Assembly (NCBI GenBank): GCA_963422505.1
Contig: OY730198.1
Span: forward strand, 20,881,266-20,945,265
Length of the DNA stretch: 64,000 nucleotides
Source of the DNA: Pseudognaphalium luteoalbum
Taxonomy: Eukaryota; Streptophyta; Magnoliopsida; Asterales; Asteraceae
Reading direction: 5' to 3'
Each line of letters begins with the position of its first letter. The stretch's first letter is position 1. Below the pieces are notes generated by a model. The model was not told where the DNA came from. It made no database searches and worked only from the letters and a program-made list of their open reading frames with translations. Below are positions 34,371-44,991 of the stretch, piece after piece. Made by a program: the position numbers and the translations under genes.

Positions 34371-34468
34371 TTTTGAAATAATATAATACTAAAAATAGAA
34401 GGTATTAGATAGAGTGATATAATTGTAAGGATTGGAGTTGTGACGTCTAGTGAATTAATTTTGCACCG

Positions 34469-34478
34469 CTATTTATAG
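34469..34478 (-). promoter_or_regulatory. TATA box of the lipid-transfer gene
   Basis: CTATAAATAG on the minus strand, about 100 bp upstream of the ATG. This gives a 5' leader of roughly 65-75 bases. TGACGTC-type sequence (34441-34447) lies close to the expected start site. Confidence 0.65.
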
Positions 34479-34499
34479 GTAAATAAAAAGACATAATGT

Positions 34500-36380
34500 T
34501 GTGAAAAGTTTTAACATTAATTAATTCTAAAATCAATGAATTTTTGAATTTAATGGCCATAAAAGAAAGAAAGTACATGAAAAACAATTCATTATTTAGA
34601 AGCTTGCAAACGAATTTGAAATATTTTTAGGGTTAAGTGTTATTTAATTTATATTACTAACTACTATATGATGACTTTCTACTTGTTTATGTAATAACAT
34701 TAACCGATATTATATGTACAAAACTATTTATTTTATATATTGTGTGTATTTTTGTTACTTGTAAAGATGTCATGTGTCACCTTATAACTAAACACACGTC
34801 ACTAAAATACACATAGTGTACCAAAATAAATAGTTTCATACATAAAATGACGATCAATTTTGTTATGTATATACAATGAAAGTCAACACATAGTTATATA
34901 CATTAAAAATCACTTAAAATATATCTAATGTGTAATAAATTCAAAAATCTTATTATACATAAATTTATCGTATATTATTGTAACATGAAAATATTTAGTA
35001 ATACATATATTACATAATTTTTAACCAATATTGACTTAAATTCTTAAAAATTGATAAGAAAACATCCGACGTAATGTAAATAATATAATATAATATGATA
35101 TGATATGATATGATATAATATAACATAATATAATATACTATAATATAATATAATATAATACAATACAATATAGTATAATATAGTATAATACTAGGCAAAG
35201 AACCCGCGATAACACGGGCTACTATAAATGTCCTTATTGAATAAATTTTTTAAGTTAAACTTTGTTTTGATTTGTGTTGTTAAATTTTGGATATAATAAA
35301 ACATCACAAAAAAATTTATTTTATTTAATTGTGTTAAATCGATTTTCAAAAGTTTTAATAACATTACTTTTGGGTTAATTTTTTAAAAATGAACTACATA
35401 ATGTTTAATTTAAATGATAATTGTACGGCTTGAAAATAACCTTAATATGAAATATACTTTTGAGATTTTATCTAAAAAATGTAAATAAATGATTTGCAGG
35501 AAATCTACAATTGAATTATTGAGAAATCAAAGTAAACTTTGAAGATTAAGGAATGGTTAATACCTTCGCAATGATAGATAGTAGGTTTACGTTCTAGCTT
35601 CAAGTACTGATAAAAGAATTATTCTCTACGTAGCTGATTCTTTTTATTAATTTTGATATAAATATTTATAATTTTAAATTAACTAAGTATTTTAGGGGGT
35701 TTAAGGCCTATTTTTTTTGGTTTAGGCCGATTTGGTATAGGTAAATACATGTTCTTTACATAATTAATTCATATTTATTAATTTAATTTATTCCTTCTTA
35801 AGTTTATTTAATATTTAAACTGTTTTTATTTAACTAAGTATTTTGCTTTAAGTATATATTATAGATAATATAATATGATATAATATGATATAATATAATA
35901 TGATAAGATATAAATATAATATGATAGAGTGAGGTTAAATTGAGAATATGATTTATGTGAGAATGGAAAAACCAACCAACACGTGTCACGTGTCACAAAA
36001 ACCACTTTCCCCATATTTTTAAAAATTAAATATTTTCAAAACGGTTAATCAAAATATTTTAAAAATTGCACCATAAAGATCAACATTTTTTTCTCTTCGA
36101 TTTTCCATTTCACAAGGTATAATTTCGATGATTTTTTTTTTGTGTTTTACAAATTTTACACATGCATTACTAGCTCGTATCACAAGCGTTACTCTCCGTG
36201 TTACCAGCTTGTAAAACATGTTTTATTTGCCATGTTACTGGCTTGTAACACATATGTTACTCGTTTTCAAAGCTCATGAAAAAATGAAAAAAGAAAGTTC
36301 GCCGAAAGTATACCTAGTTGAAGAGAATAAGAATATGATTTTTATGGTGCATTTTTTGTGATTTGATGTCGTGTGACACA
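34500..36380. other. AT-rich spacer
   Basis: No gene recognised. Contains two (AATAT/GATAT)n tracts and an isolated CCCGCGATAACACGGG stretch (35202-35217) of a kind common in plant repeats. A segment at 35870-36010 is a divergent inverted copy of 49370-49540. Confidence 0.4.
35076..35190. repeat. (AATAT/GATAT)n tract
   Basis: Degenerate pentanucleotide array of TAATA and TGATA units; a related tract is at 35865-35930. Confidence 0.85.
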
Positions 36381-37519
36381 TGTTTTAAATATATGTAATT
36401 AAAATGGTTTACCACAATTATACTTATCACACAAACTTGGCAAGAATACCTGTTCGAATAATAGTGTAGTTATAGTAAGTCTGGATATCGAACACAAGGA
36501 AGCGTTGTTTATTTAAAATTGGAATTTATAGTTGAGCTAATAAAAATCAAAAAACAGTGGGCGTTTTAGTTTCGATCGAACGTATTTTAGAAAACTAATT
36601 TATAACTAATCAAACAAAAAATAATTAACTTAGGGTTGTAAACAAATAGAGATAAATATGTATTGACTTAGACTATTTTCCCTATATTCTGGTTATCCTA
36701 TTTATCTATTTGCTCGTTTGGAATAATTTTATGGTGAATAAATCTAACGTAGATTAATCTCCTACTCGGGTTAAATAATTCTATAAATATTAAGATAAAA
36801 GATTATTTTAAATACACTAGAAGTCAATTGACGTATTGTCTACCTAATCTTTATTTTATTAATACTTTCACTATTTATTGTGATCTATTCCAACAACTTT
36901 GCATCAACAATAGTCTTATAATTATCCTAAGATAATTATTTCATTATTTACAAATTAATAGTTTCTATTATTCTTAACATATTACCGGTCACAGTTTCAA
37001 GTCACAATTATCAAACAAGTTATATAATTGCAACTAACCAATTAACCTTAACAAACATCTATTATAGCAAAGATTAATTAATCATGTTAGTAACAATCTT
37101 AAATCATATAATTAATATGGATCTTTCAAATAACACAATAAACATTCATAAAATTTATAACTCTAAATGTAAATAAATAATTAAAATATTATCTAAGTAT
37201 CTTTATCTAAGAAAATACAAAAATAAATTTAGTTCATAATTAAGTTAAACAAAATTAGAAACGATATCAATTGATAAAACATATTAACAATCTATACGGA
37301 AATAGATTGCGCAAACCGAATTGTGAACCACGTGTGAAAAGCTTTATCGTAAACAAACCCTTACGATCCCGCGCCTCTAATTCGTTCCTAATACACTTAG
37401 AAAATTTTCTCAGTCGAACTATGTTTAATTATTTCATAACTTGGTATCTCCAAAGCTGGGTTAATGAGTTTATTTATAGGATTCTGTGACCGACCACTCC
37501 AACAGGTTCCAGCCAGTGA
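36381..37519. other. Repeat-derived AT-rich sequence, probably an old LTR
   Basis: No coding potential. The segment 36420-37490 read on the minus strand has an LTR-like layout: a TATA-like CCTATAAATAAAC near 37478-37466, then leader sequence, ending near GATAAGTATAATTGTGGT at 36423. I cannot assign it to a family or set boundaries. Confidence 0.3.
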
Positions 37520-37759
37520 TTGGATGACTTTGTTATAATCTAGATTAGGTTAACTTAGTAATCTAGGTTAACTTAGTAATCTAAACCTAGATTAGATTAG
37601 GTTACTATCTCATAGTAATTCTATGAGATAGTAATTTTGGTGTTCATTGTTTTGTTATTGATCTTCATAATATTACTGAGTGTTATTCCGCAACTTCTCA
37701 GTAATAATTCAAAGCTTGTGTTAATCTAATAAGTTTATTAGATCGATCTTGGTTTAACA
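37520..37759 (+). repeat. 3' part of 5' LTR of SIRE-like copia element
   Basis: Ends GGTTTAACA two bases before the primer site. Its last 130 bp resemble, with divergence, the U5-like part of the minus-strand LTR at 48370-49004 (AATAATTCAAAGCTT versus AATAATAAGATTGAAGCTT; AAACCTAGATTA and CTATGAGATA words shared). The upstream LTR part appears lost; the left edge is uncertain. Confidence 0.5.
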
Positions 37760-37761
37760 AG

Positions 37762-37773
37762 TGGTATCAGAGC
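37762..37773 (+). promoter_or_regulatory. Copia primer binding site (initiator tRNA-Met)
   Basis: TGGTATCAGAGC, the standard plant copia primer site, just after the LTR. Confidence 0.92.
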
Positions 37774-37851
37774 ATTTAGTTAAGTTTTGAATACAAGAAG
37801 ATCTAGGATCACTGTTTGATTGATTATTTTCAATATCCTTTTATTAAATCA

Positions 37852-40701
37852 ATGGCAGAAAGCAATGAAGGAATTCATGTCACAAAGATACCCATGCTTA
37901 GACCTGATGAGTTTGATCTGTGGAAGAACAGAATCAGACAATACATGCTTCTCACAGATTATCAGATGTGGGAAGTGGTTGTTAATGGTCCTCCAGTGAC
38001 TCTTAATAGTGATGGTGTTGCACAGGCTAGATTACCACCAACATCTGAGGCAGAAAGAAAGGTTAGATCTATAGAGTACAAAGCTCTAAGTGCTTTATTG
38101 TTATTTATTCCAAATGAATATCAGAGACGATTTGAAGCATGTCAAGATGCTAAAGTTCTCATGGAAGCTATAGAGAAGAGATTTGGTGGGAATGATAATA
38201 CCAAGAAGAATAAAAGGTCTTTGTTGAAACAACAATATGAGAATTTTAATTCTGCAAAGTCAGAAACTTTGACTCAAACCTTTGATAGGTTTTCAAAGTT
38301 AGTAGGAGATCTGGAAAATCATCAAGTGAAGATTGATAGGGATGATTTAAACAGGAAGTTTTTAAGGTCTTTGGGAGATGAGTGGACAATTTATACAGTT
38401 GGGTTAAGACAAAGTGAAGATCTGGAATCAAAAGAGCTGGAAGACATTTATAATGATCTGAGAAACTTTGAAGCTGAAGTGGAGAGCAAGAAGATTGGAT
38501 CAGGAAGTAACAACAACAATTCTGCATTTATGTCAATGGCTAGAACAAAGGTAGAATCAGGTCAGAAAGGTTCTTCTTATGGGTCTGTTGGAGGTGGATC
38601 ATCATCAAATCATTCTAATGATCAAATCTTAGAATCTTTCTTTGCTAGTAATGTGAACTCTTCACTTACTAATGAAGACTTAGATCAATTTGAATCAGAT
38701 GATCTAGAAGAAATGGATATTAAGTTGCAAATTACCTTAATCACTCAAAGGGCAAAAAGGTTTATGCAAAGAACTGGCAGGAAAAACTTTGCACAAAAGA
38801 GGAATGATGCAAGTGGGTTTGATAAGAGCAAAGTTGAATGTTTCAACTGTCACAAAATGGGACATTTTGCTAGGGAATGCAGAAGTCCAAAGAATGAGCA
38901 GAATGATAGAGGGAATGGTCAAAGGAGTGGAGGAAATGTGAGTCAAACAAGGTCTGTACCAATCCAGGGTACTTCATCAAATGCCCTTGTATCTGTGGAT
39001 GGATGTGGTTGGGACTGGAGTGACCAAGAAGAGTTTGAAGTTAAGAATCAGTGTCTCATGGCTACTGCTGAATCTGACAAACAGTCAGAGATTCCTTATG
39101 AGGTACAAATTAAATTATGTTCCCCTGTGTGTAAACAAACAGTTAAACATTATAGGGATCATAATCAGAAAGTGTGTGATGAATTAAAACAATGTGAAAT
39201 CAAGAGTAAACACACAATATCAGTAATAGAAAATCTAGAAAAACAGATCCAGGCATATGAAGAAAATGCAACACAGTTTAAGTATGATATTGAATTTGCT
39301 AGGTGGGAGAGAGATACTCTTAAAGATAAGGTAGAAGTATTAACTAAGAAACTTGCTGAGGTCACATGTGAAAGAGATAGCATAAGACTTAATGTAAGCA
39401 ACTTAGAAAATGCATCTAAGAGTGTTCATAAACTTATCAACTCACATATTCATGATAAACTTAAGACTGGGTTAGGATACAGTAATGTACCTCCTCGTTA
39501 CAACAACAACTACTTTCCTTCTAAAACTGATATTAATATCAATTCACTTAAAGAAGAAATGAATGTTGATGTTAAAAAGGCTGACCCTGTTAAGAGTTTA
39601 GAAGAAGATGTAAATTTTGATAAAGTTGAAATTAGGGATTAGAGTAAAGAAGATGATGAGGAAAATGATAATTCTGAAAGTGAGGACACTGTGACAAATC
39701 ATTCATATAAGTCAACAAGTGAAAGCAGCAAAAGCATTACTGATCTAGTTTTAGAACTTAAGGTTAATAAACTAGAAGAGGGTAAGAAAATGCTTGTAGA
39801 GAAGGATAAACATCAGGTAGAACATGTGAGAGACACACCTAACACACCTAGGAAGTTTCAAAGGAATGTTAGGAATGCAGTGAAATCATCTGTATCTGCA
39901 TGTACTACATCTAAATTGAATAAATGTGATAATTGCAAATGTAAGGATAACTCCTCTAAATCACAAAATATTCAAAAACATATTCCTAGAGGTAATCAAA
40001 GAAATTGGAATCAAATGGTAACTAAAAAACTGGGAAATAATGTAATAGTGATTAGAGAAAAGTTATGTCTTATATGTGGCAGGAATAATCATCTTCAACA
40101 TGACTGTTTTCATAATCCAAAATCTGTTCAAAAGAATGTGAAACAGCCATGGACATCAGTTAATATGATCAACAAACAAAATTTTAAATCCAAAGTTAAT
40201 CATATTGCTGCTGTCAGAAAGATGAATTATATGGCAAATCAAACTACGGCTGCTGCAAAGGTTTCCACTGCAGGAACAAAAGTTACAGATTTAGCCAACA
40301 GTAATAAGGCTAAAACAGTGGCAAAAGAGTATAATGTAAACAGTGGTAAATCTTTTAAAACTGTTAGGACTGTTAATTCAACAGTTACCACTGGTAGAGT
40401 AAATAACACTGTAAGGAATACTAACAGTGTTAATTATTTTACCACTGCTAGACATAACAACAATTATAATAAGTTTAACACTGTTAGGCATTATAACTAT
40501 GGTCCTTCAATTAACACTGTTAGACCAAAATCCACTGTTAAGTCTAAAATTAGTTGGATTTGGATACCTTTTCAATCTAATTTACCCAGAGGTCCAAAAT
40601 CCAACAATGTATCAAAATCAATGATCTTCAAGAAAGTTGATTACTTTGATACATATGGGAAACCCAAAGGCAAATTGGTTTGGGTTCCCAAGAGAAATTA
40701 A
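37852..40701 (+). pseudogene. gag: Copia gag (SIRE-like), with in-frame stop
   Basis: ATG at 37852. One frame runs to 40701 with an in-frame TAG at 39640-39642. N-terminal gag domain (residues about 15-230: PDEFDLWKNRIRQYML, EAIEKRFGGND, LKQQYENFNS, LGDEWTIYTVGLRQ). First zinc knuckle CFNCHKMGHFAREC at 38839-38880. A coiled-coil-rich stretch follows (about 39150-39420, IENLEKQIQAYEEN). A second CCHC-like knuckle CLICGRNNHLQHDC is at 40066-40107, then a stretch rich in NTV repeats (about 40350-40540). The frame ends KLVWVPKRN at a TAA immediately before the protease segment. Confidence 0.88.
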
Positions 40702-40710
40702 TTTTTCTTT

Positions 40711-41322
40711 TTGTTTAAATGTGTGCAGGGCAAGCCAAGAAGCTTATGGCATATTGATAGTGGCTGCTCAAGGCACATGACTGGAGATAAGGAAAAGCTA
40801 CAGAATTTCAAATCATTTGATGGTGGATATGTAGCATTTGGAAGCAATCCCAAAGGAGGAAAAATTACTGGCAAAGGAACAGTTCAGAGTACCAAGCTAA
40901 GTTTTGAAAATGTTTATTTTGTGGAGCAATTGAGGTATAATTTGCTAAGTGTAAGTCAAATTACAGATAAAAAGAATCCAGTTCATTTTACTGACACTGA
41001 ATGCCTTATTTTGTCAAAGGAATTCAAAATTCCAGAAAACATGATTTTAATGAGAATTCCTAGGCAAGATAATGTATATAAGAGTGACTTAGCAAATATG
41101 GCACCTCAACCTGATTTAAACTGTTTGATTTCAAAAGCAAATCTGAATGAATCTAATTTGTGGCATAGAAGGATGTGTCATATGAATTATAAACCATTAA
41201 TAAACTTGTCAAAAACAAGCTTGTTAGAGGTTTACCTGAAAAGGTATATTCATGTGATGATCACTGTGTTTCTTGTCTTAAAGGAAAGCAACACAAAACT
41301 TCTTTTAAGTCCAAATCTGTGA
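40711..41322 (+). pseudogene. pro: Copia protease and integrase zinc region
   Basis: Same frame as gag. Protease active site LWHIDSGCSRHMTGD (catalytic D-S-G, about 40747-40790) and the following blocks GGKITGKGTV and LLSVSQI. The integrase N terminus begins with LWHRRMCHMNY (H and H of HHCC); the frame is lost near 41215-41235, and the CC half (CDDHCVSCLKGKQH) continues in the next frame. The TAA/ATG region between gag and protease contains a pyrimidine-rich tract ending in GTGTGCAG. Confidence 0.85.
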
Positions 41323-42200
41323 ATTCAAACTGTACTCCTTTACACTTGTTACATATGGACTTGTTTGGACCAACAAATATAAGGAGTATGGGAAAGAGAT
41401 CTTACTGTCTTGTAGTAATTGATGATTATACTAGATTTACATGGGTTTTCTTTCTTAGAACAAAGGATGAGACAGGTGAAATACTTAGATCATTTATAAC
41501 TAAGATGAAAAATCAATTAGATAAAAAGGTTAAAATCATCAGGAGTGATAATGGAACAGAGTTTAAAAATCATGAGATGGATAAATTCTGTGATGAAAAA
41601 GGCATTAAGAGAGAATTTAGTGCTCCTAGAACTCCTCAACAGAATGGAGTAGTTGAAAGAAGGAATATGACACTAATTGAGGCTGCTAGAACTATGTTAG
41701 CTGATGCAAAATTACCTATGTCTTTCTGGGCAGAAGCAGTTAGCACAGCTTGCTATGTTCAGAATAGGGTAACAGTTGTTAAGCCTCATTTCAAAACCCC
41801 TTATGAATTGCTGTTTAAAAACAAACCATTGGTTAGTTTCTTAAAATCATTTGGATGTCCATGTACCATTCTGAATACCAAGGATCACTTAGGAAAGTTT
41901 GAAAGCAAGGTAGATGAGGGTATTTTTGTAGGGTATTCCATCCAAAGTAAGGCATATAGGGTTTTCAATCAAAGGACCAGGGTAATAGAAGAATCAATGA
42001 ACATCACTTTTAATGAGAATACCATTAATCCTGATGGGATAGGTCCAAAGTCATTGTTTGATATTGATGCTCTTAATTCTGCTTTTAGATATGCAACTGT
42101 AAATTCTAGTGCAGGTACAAGTTCAGGTACCAATACAGGGACAGCAGATGAAGCAAGTAAGGAAGTATCAGGAATGTCCACAGAAAAGAATAAAGATTAA
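41319..42200 (+). pseudogene. int: Copia integrase core
   Basis: DDE integrase. HMDLFGPTNI (first D), IIRSDNGTEFKNHE (second D) and RTPQQNGVVERRNMTL (E) are all present, followed by the GKFESKVDEGIFVGYS block typical of copia integrases. The frame ends with TAA at 42198-42200 but the same frame continues into the acidic/Ser-rich linker (42246-42569), so this stop is probably a point change. Confidence 0.88.
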
Positions 42201-44048
42201 TTAGAATACATTGTTTTTCCAATCTGGACTTCTGATCCACCAGAGGTGTTTTCCTCTGATCAACCACAGTCCACTCAGAGAACTGAGACAGAAGATTCTA
42301 CTGATATATCATCTAGTGAGAGTTCTGGACAAGAAGGCAACCTTACCAACTTAGAAGTCAACATTCCAGAGACATCAACATCTACTTATCATGTTCACAA
42401 AGATCACCCTCTAGAACAGGTAATTGGGAATGTTGATTCTGCTGTTCAAACTAGACAGCAGTCTACTGTCAATGAAGAAGAGATACATACCTCTTTATAT
42501 GTATGTTTTCTTTCTCAAGTAGAACCTAAGAAGGCAGTAGAAGCTCTTAAACACCCTAGTTGGATCTAGGCAATGCAGGAAGAATTGTTGCAATTCAAAA
42601 TACAGAATGTGTGGACTTTAGTTGATTTACCAACAGGGAAAAGGGCTATTGGTACTAAATGGATATTCAAGAACAAGAAGGATGAGAGGGGAATTGTCAT
42701 CAAGAATAAAGCCAGGCTGGTAGCACAGGGATATACTTAGGAAGAAGGTATTGATTATGATGATGTGTTTGCTCCTGTTGCAAGGATAGAAGCTATAAGA
42801 TTATTCTTGGCATATGCTTCATACAAAGGTTTCACAGTATATCAAATGGATGTCAAGAGTGCCTTTCTGTATGGCACAATTGATGATGAAGTGTATGTTT
42901 GTCAACCACTTGGATTTGAAGATCCTACATATCTAGATAGAGTCTGCAGATTGGATAAGGCATTGTATGGACTGCACCAAGCACCCAGAGCTTGGTATGA
43001 GACTCTATCTGTTTATCTTTTGGAGGCTGGTTTTAAAAGAGGTACCATTGACAAGACATTATTCATCAAAAGGGATCACAATGATATTTTATTGGTACAA
43101 GTGTATGTTGATGACATCATTTTTGGATCTACAAATGATGGATTATGCAAGGAATTTGAGAAGTTGATGCATCAGAAGTTTCAAATGAGTTCTATGGGGG
43201 AACTAAATTTCTTTTTGGGGCTTCAAGTCAAACAAAGCTCAGATGGCATTTTTATTCATCAGAGTAAGTATGTTAAAGACATACTCACCAAATATGGCTA
43301 CACTGAAACTAAAGTGGCTAGTACACCTATGGAAACACACAAGCCATTAACTGCAGATCCTGAGGGGGAGGAAGTAGACATACATCTGTACAGGTCTATG
43401 ATAGGGTCATTGATGTATCTAACTTCCTCCAGGCCAGATATTATGTTTGCTGTATGTATCTGTGCCAGATTTCAGACTTGTCCAAAGCAATCACATCTGT
43501 ATGCTGTAAAGAGAATTTTTAGATACTTAAAGGGACAACCTGATATAGGCCTTTGGTATCCAAAAGATTCTTCCTTTGACTTAATAGCATATTCAGATAG
43601 TGATTATGGGGAAGCTAGCATGGATAGGAAGTCCACATCAGGAGGTTGTCAATTTCTAGGAGAGAGGTTAATTTCATGGCAATGTAAGAAACAGATAACT
43701 GTATCAACATCTACTGCTGAAGCTGAGTATGTAGCTGCTGTAAATTGCTGTGCTCAGGTTTTATGGATTCAGAATCAAATGCTTGATTATGGTTTAACTT
43801 TCTTAAACACTCCTATTTTTATTGACAATACTTCTGCTATCAGCATCATCAATAATCCTGTTAAACATTCTAAAACTAAGCATATAGAGATTAGGTATCA
43901 TTTTATCAGAGGTTGTAATGAAAAACGACTTATTCAGATTATAAAAGTCCATACTGACAATCAACTTGCAGATCTGTTCACCAAAGCCTTTGATGTGGGC
44001 AGATTTACATTTCTGATTACAAGTATTGGTCTGATTAAATCTCCTTAA
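42201..44048 (+). pseudogene. pol: Copia reverse transcriptase and RNase H
   Basis: In one frame with two nonsense codons: TAG 42567-42569 (in PSWI-AMQEEL) and TAG 42738-42740 (in VAQGYT-EEGIDYD, where Gln is usual, so CAG to TAG). Reverse transcriptase motifs: GTKWIFKNKKDERG, FAPVARIEAIRLFLAYA, YQMDVKSAFLYG, GLHQAPRAWYETL and catalytic YVDDIIFGST (about 43105-43135). RNase H: YSDSDYGEASMDRKSTSGG, STSTAEAEYVAA, FIDNTSAISI and VKHSKTKHIEIRYHFIRG. The 427-codon open tail (42765-44048) is the best preserved piece. Confidence 0.9.
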
Positions 44049-44219
44049 ATTGTTTCTCCATAAATATTTTGTAAAACATCTCTATAATGCTTAAGGATTA
44101 GATGCTGGTAGATGTAATTGATACTAACAGTGATAATAGTCTGAGTTACAACTGCTTTGCTTTACCAATTATCACTGTTATTATTCAATTACCACTGTAT
44201 ATGTATTTTGTTTTCTTTT

Positions 44220-44477
44220 CACTGTTAGTGTTAAGGGTTACCACTGTCTTCACAAGTTACAACTATTAGTTCAAGTCTTTAAAGATTATCACTGTTAGTG
44301 ATGGTTACTACTGTTATCAGAAGATTACAACTGTTATTGAAGATTGAAGTGAAGGCAAGAGTTACAACTGTTAGTAATAGTTTCAACTGTTAGAGTGTTA
44401 GAACTGTTAGTTTGTTTTATAATAGTTAACACTGTTTATGATAGTTACCACTGTTAGTTGGTAAGTCTGGTAAATTG
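44220..44477 (+). repeat. Left arm of 258-bp inverted repeat
   Basis: Plus-oriented LTR-type sequence starting CACTGTTAGTGTTAAGGG and ending GTCTGGTAAATTG. It pairs with 44545-44802 (same length, only a handful of mismatches); the 67-bp spacer carries CTGCGTGAAAAACTAAG. Confidence 0.93.
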
Positions 44478-44901
44478 CTGCGTGAAAAACTAAGTTAACC
44501 TAATCTAGGTTTAGGATCTCTATACATAAACAGTTACATTTGTACAATTTACCAGACTTACCAACTAACAGTGGTAACTATCATAAACAGTGTTAACTGT
44601 TGTAAAACAAACTAACAGTTCTAACACTCTAACAGTTGAAACTATTACTAACAGTTGTAACTCTTGCCTTCACTTCAATCTTCAATAACAGTTGTAATCT
44701 TCTGATAACAGTGGTAACCATCACTAACAGTGATAATCTTTGAAGACTTGAACTAACAGTTGTAACTTGTGAAGACAGTGGTAACCCTTAACACTAACAG
44801 TGTTAATACCAGTAGTAACATTAACACTAACAGTGTTAATGCCTTGTGCATTCTTCAATCAACAGTAGTAACAGTAGAAACATCAATATCAATTCCCAAC
44901 A
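44478..44901 (-). repeat. 3' LTR of minus-strand copia derivative, truncated
   Basis: Starts (minus strand) TGTTGGGAATTGATATTG right after the polypurine tract. It matches 49004-48437, apart from a missing stretch of about 150 bp that should lie near 44522. It ends where the plus-strand arm begins. Confidence 0.8.
44545..44802 (-). repeat. Right arm of 258-bp inverted repeat
   Basis: Belongs to the minus-strand 3' LTR. A third copy, in the same orientation as this arm, is at 48648-48905 in the minus-strand 5' LTR. Confidence 0.93.
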
Positions 44902-44917
44902 ATCTCCCCCTAAACTT
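44902..44917 (-). promoter_or_regulatory. Polypurine tract of minus-strand copia derivative
   Basis: Minus-strand AAGTTTAGGGGGAGAT directly upstream of the TGTTGGG LTR start, which fixes the orientation of this unit. Confidence 0.85.
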
Positions 44918-44991
44918 AATATGTCCCCAACAGTATTAAGTTTCTCTATATTCTTCATGTTGACCTCTTTCAAATTCTTTCAAACAAACAA

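Larger units (their letters stand above)
37760..44477 (+). mobile_element. SIRE-like Ty1/copia derivative, plus strand (gag-pol, no extra ORF)
   Basis: Primer site, gag with two zinc knuckles, protease, integrase, reverse transcriptase and RNase H in copia order. The lineage call (SIRE/Maximus) rests on the long gag with coiled coil and on the pol style. After pol there are about 170 bp of internal sequence and then, without a polypurine tract, a 258-bp piece of LTR-type sequence (44220-44477) which faces an inverted copy. Several stops and a frameshift make it non-functional. Confidence 0.85.
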
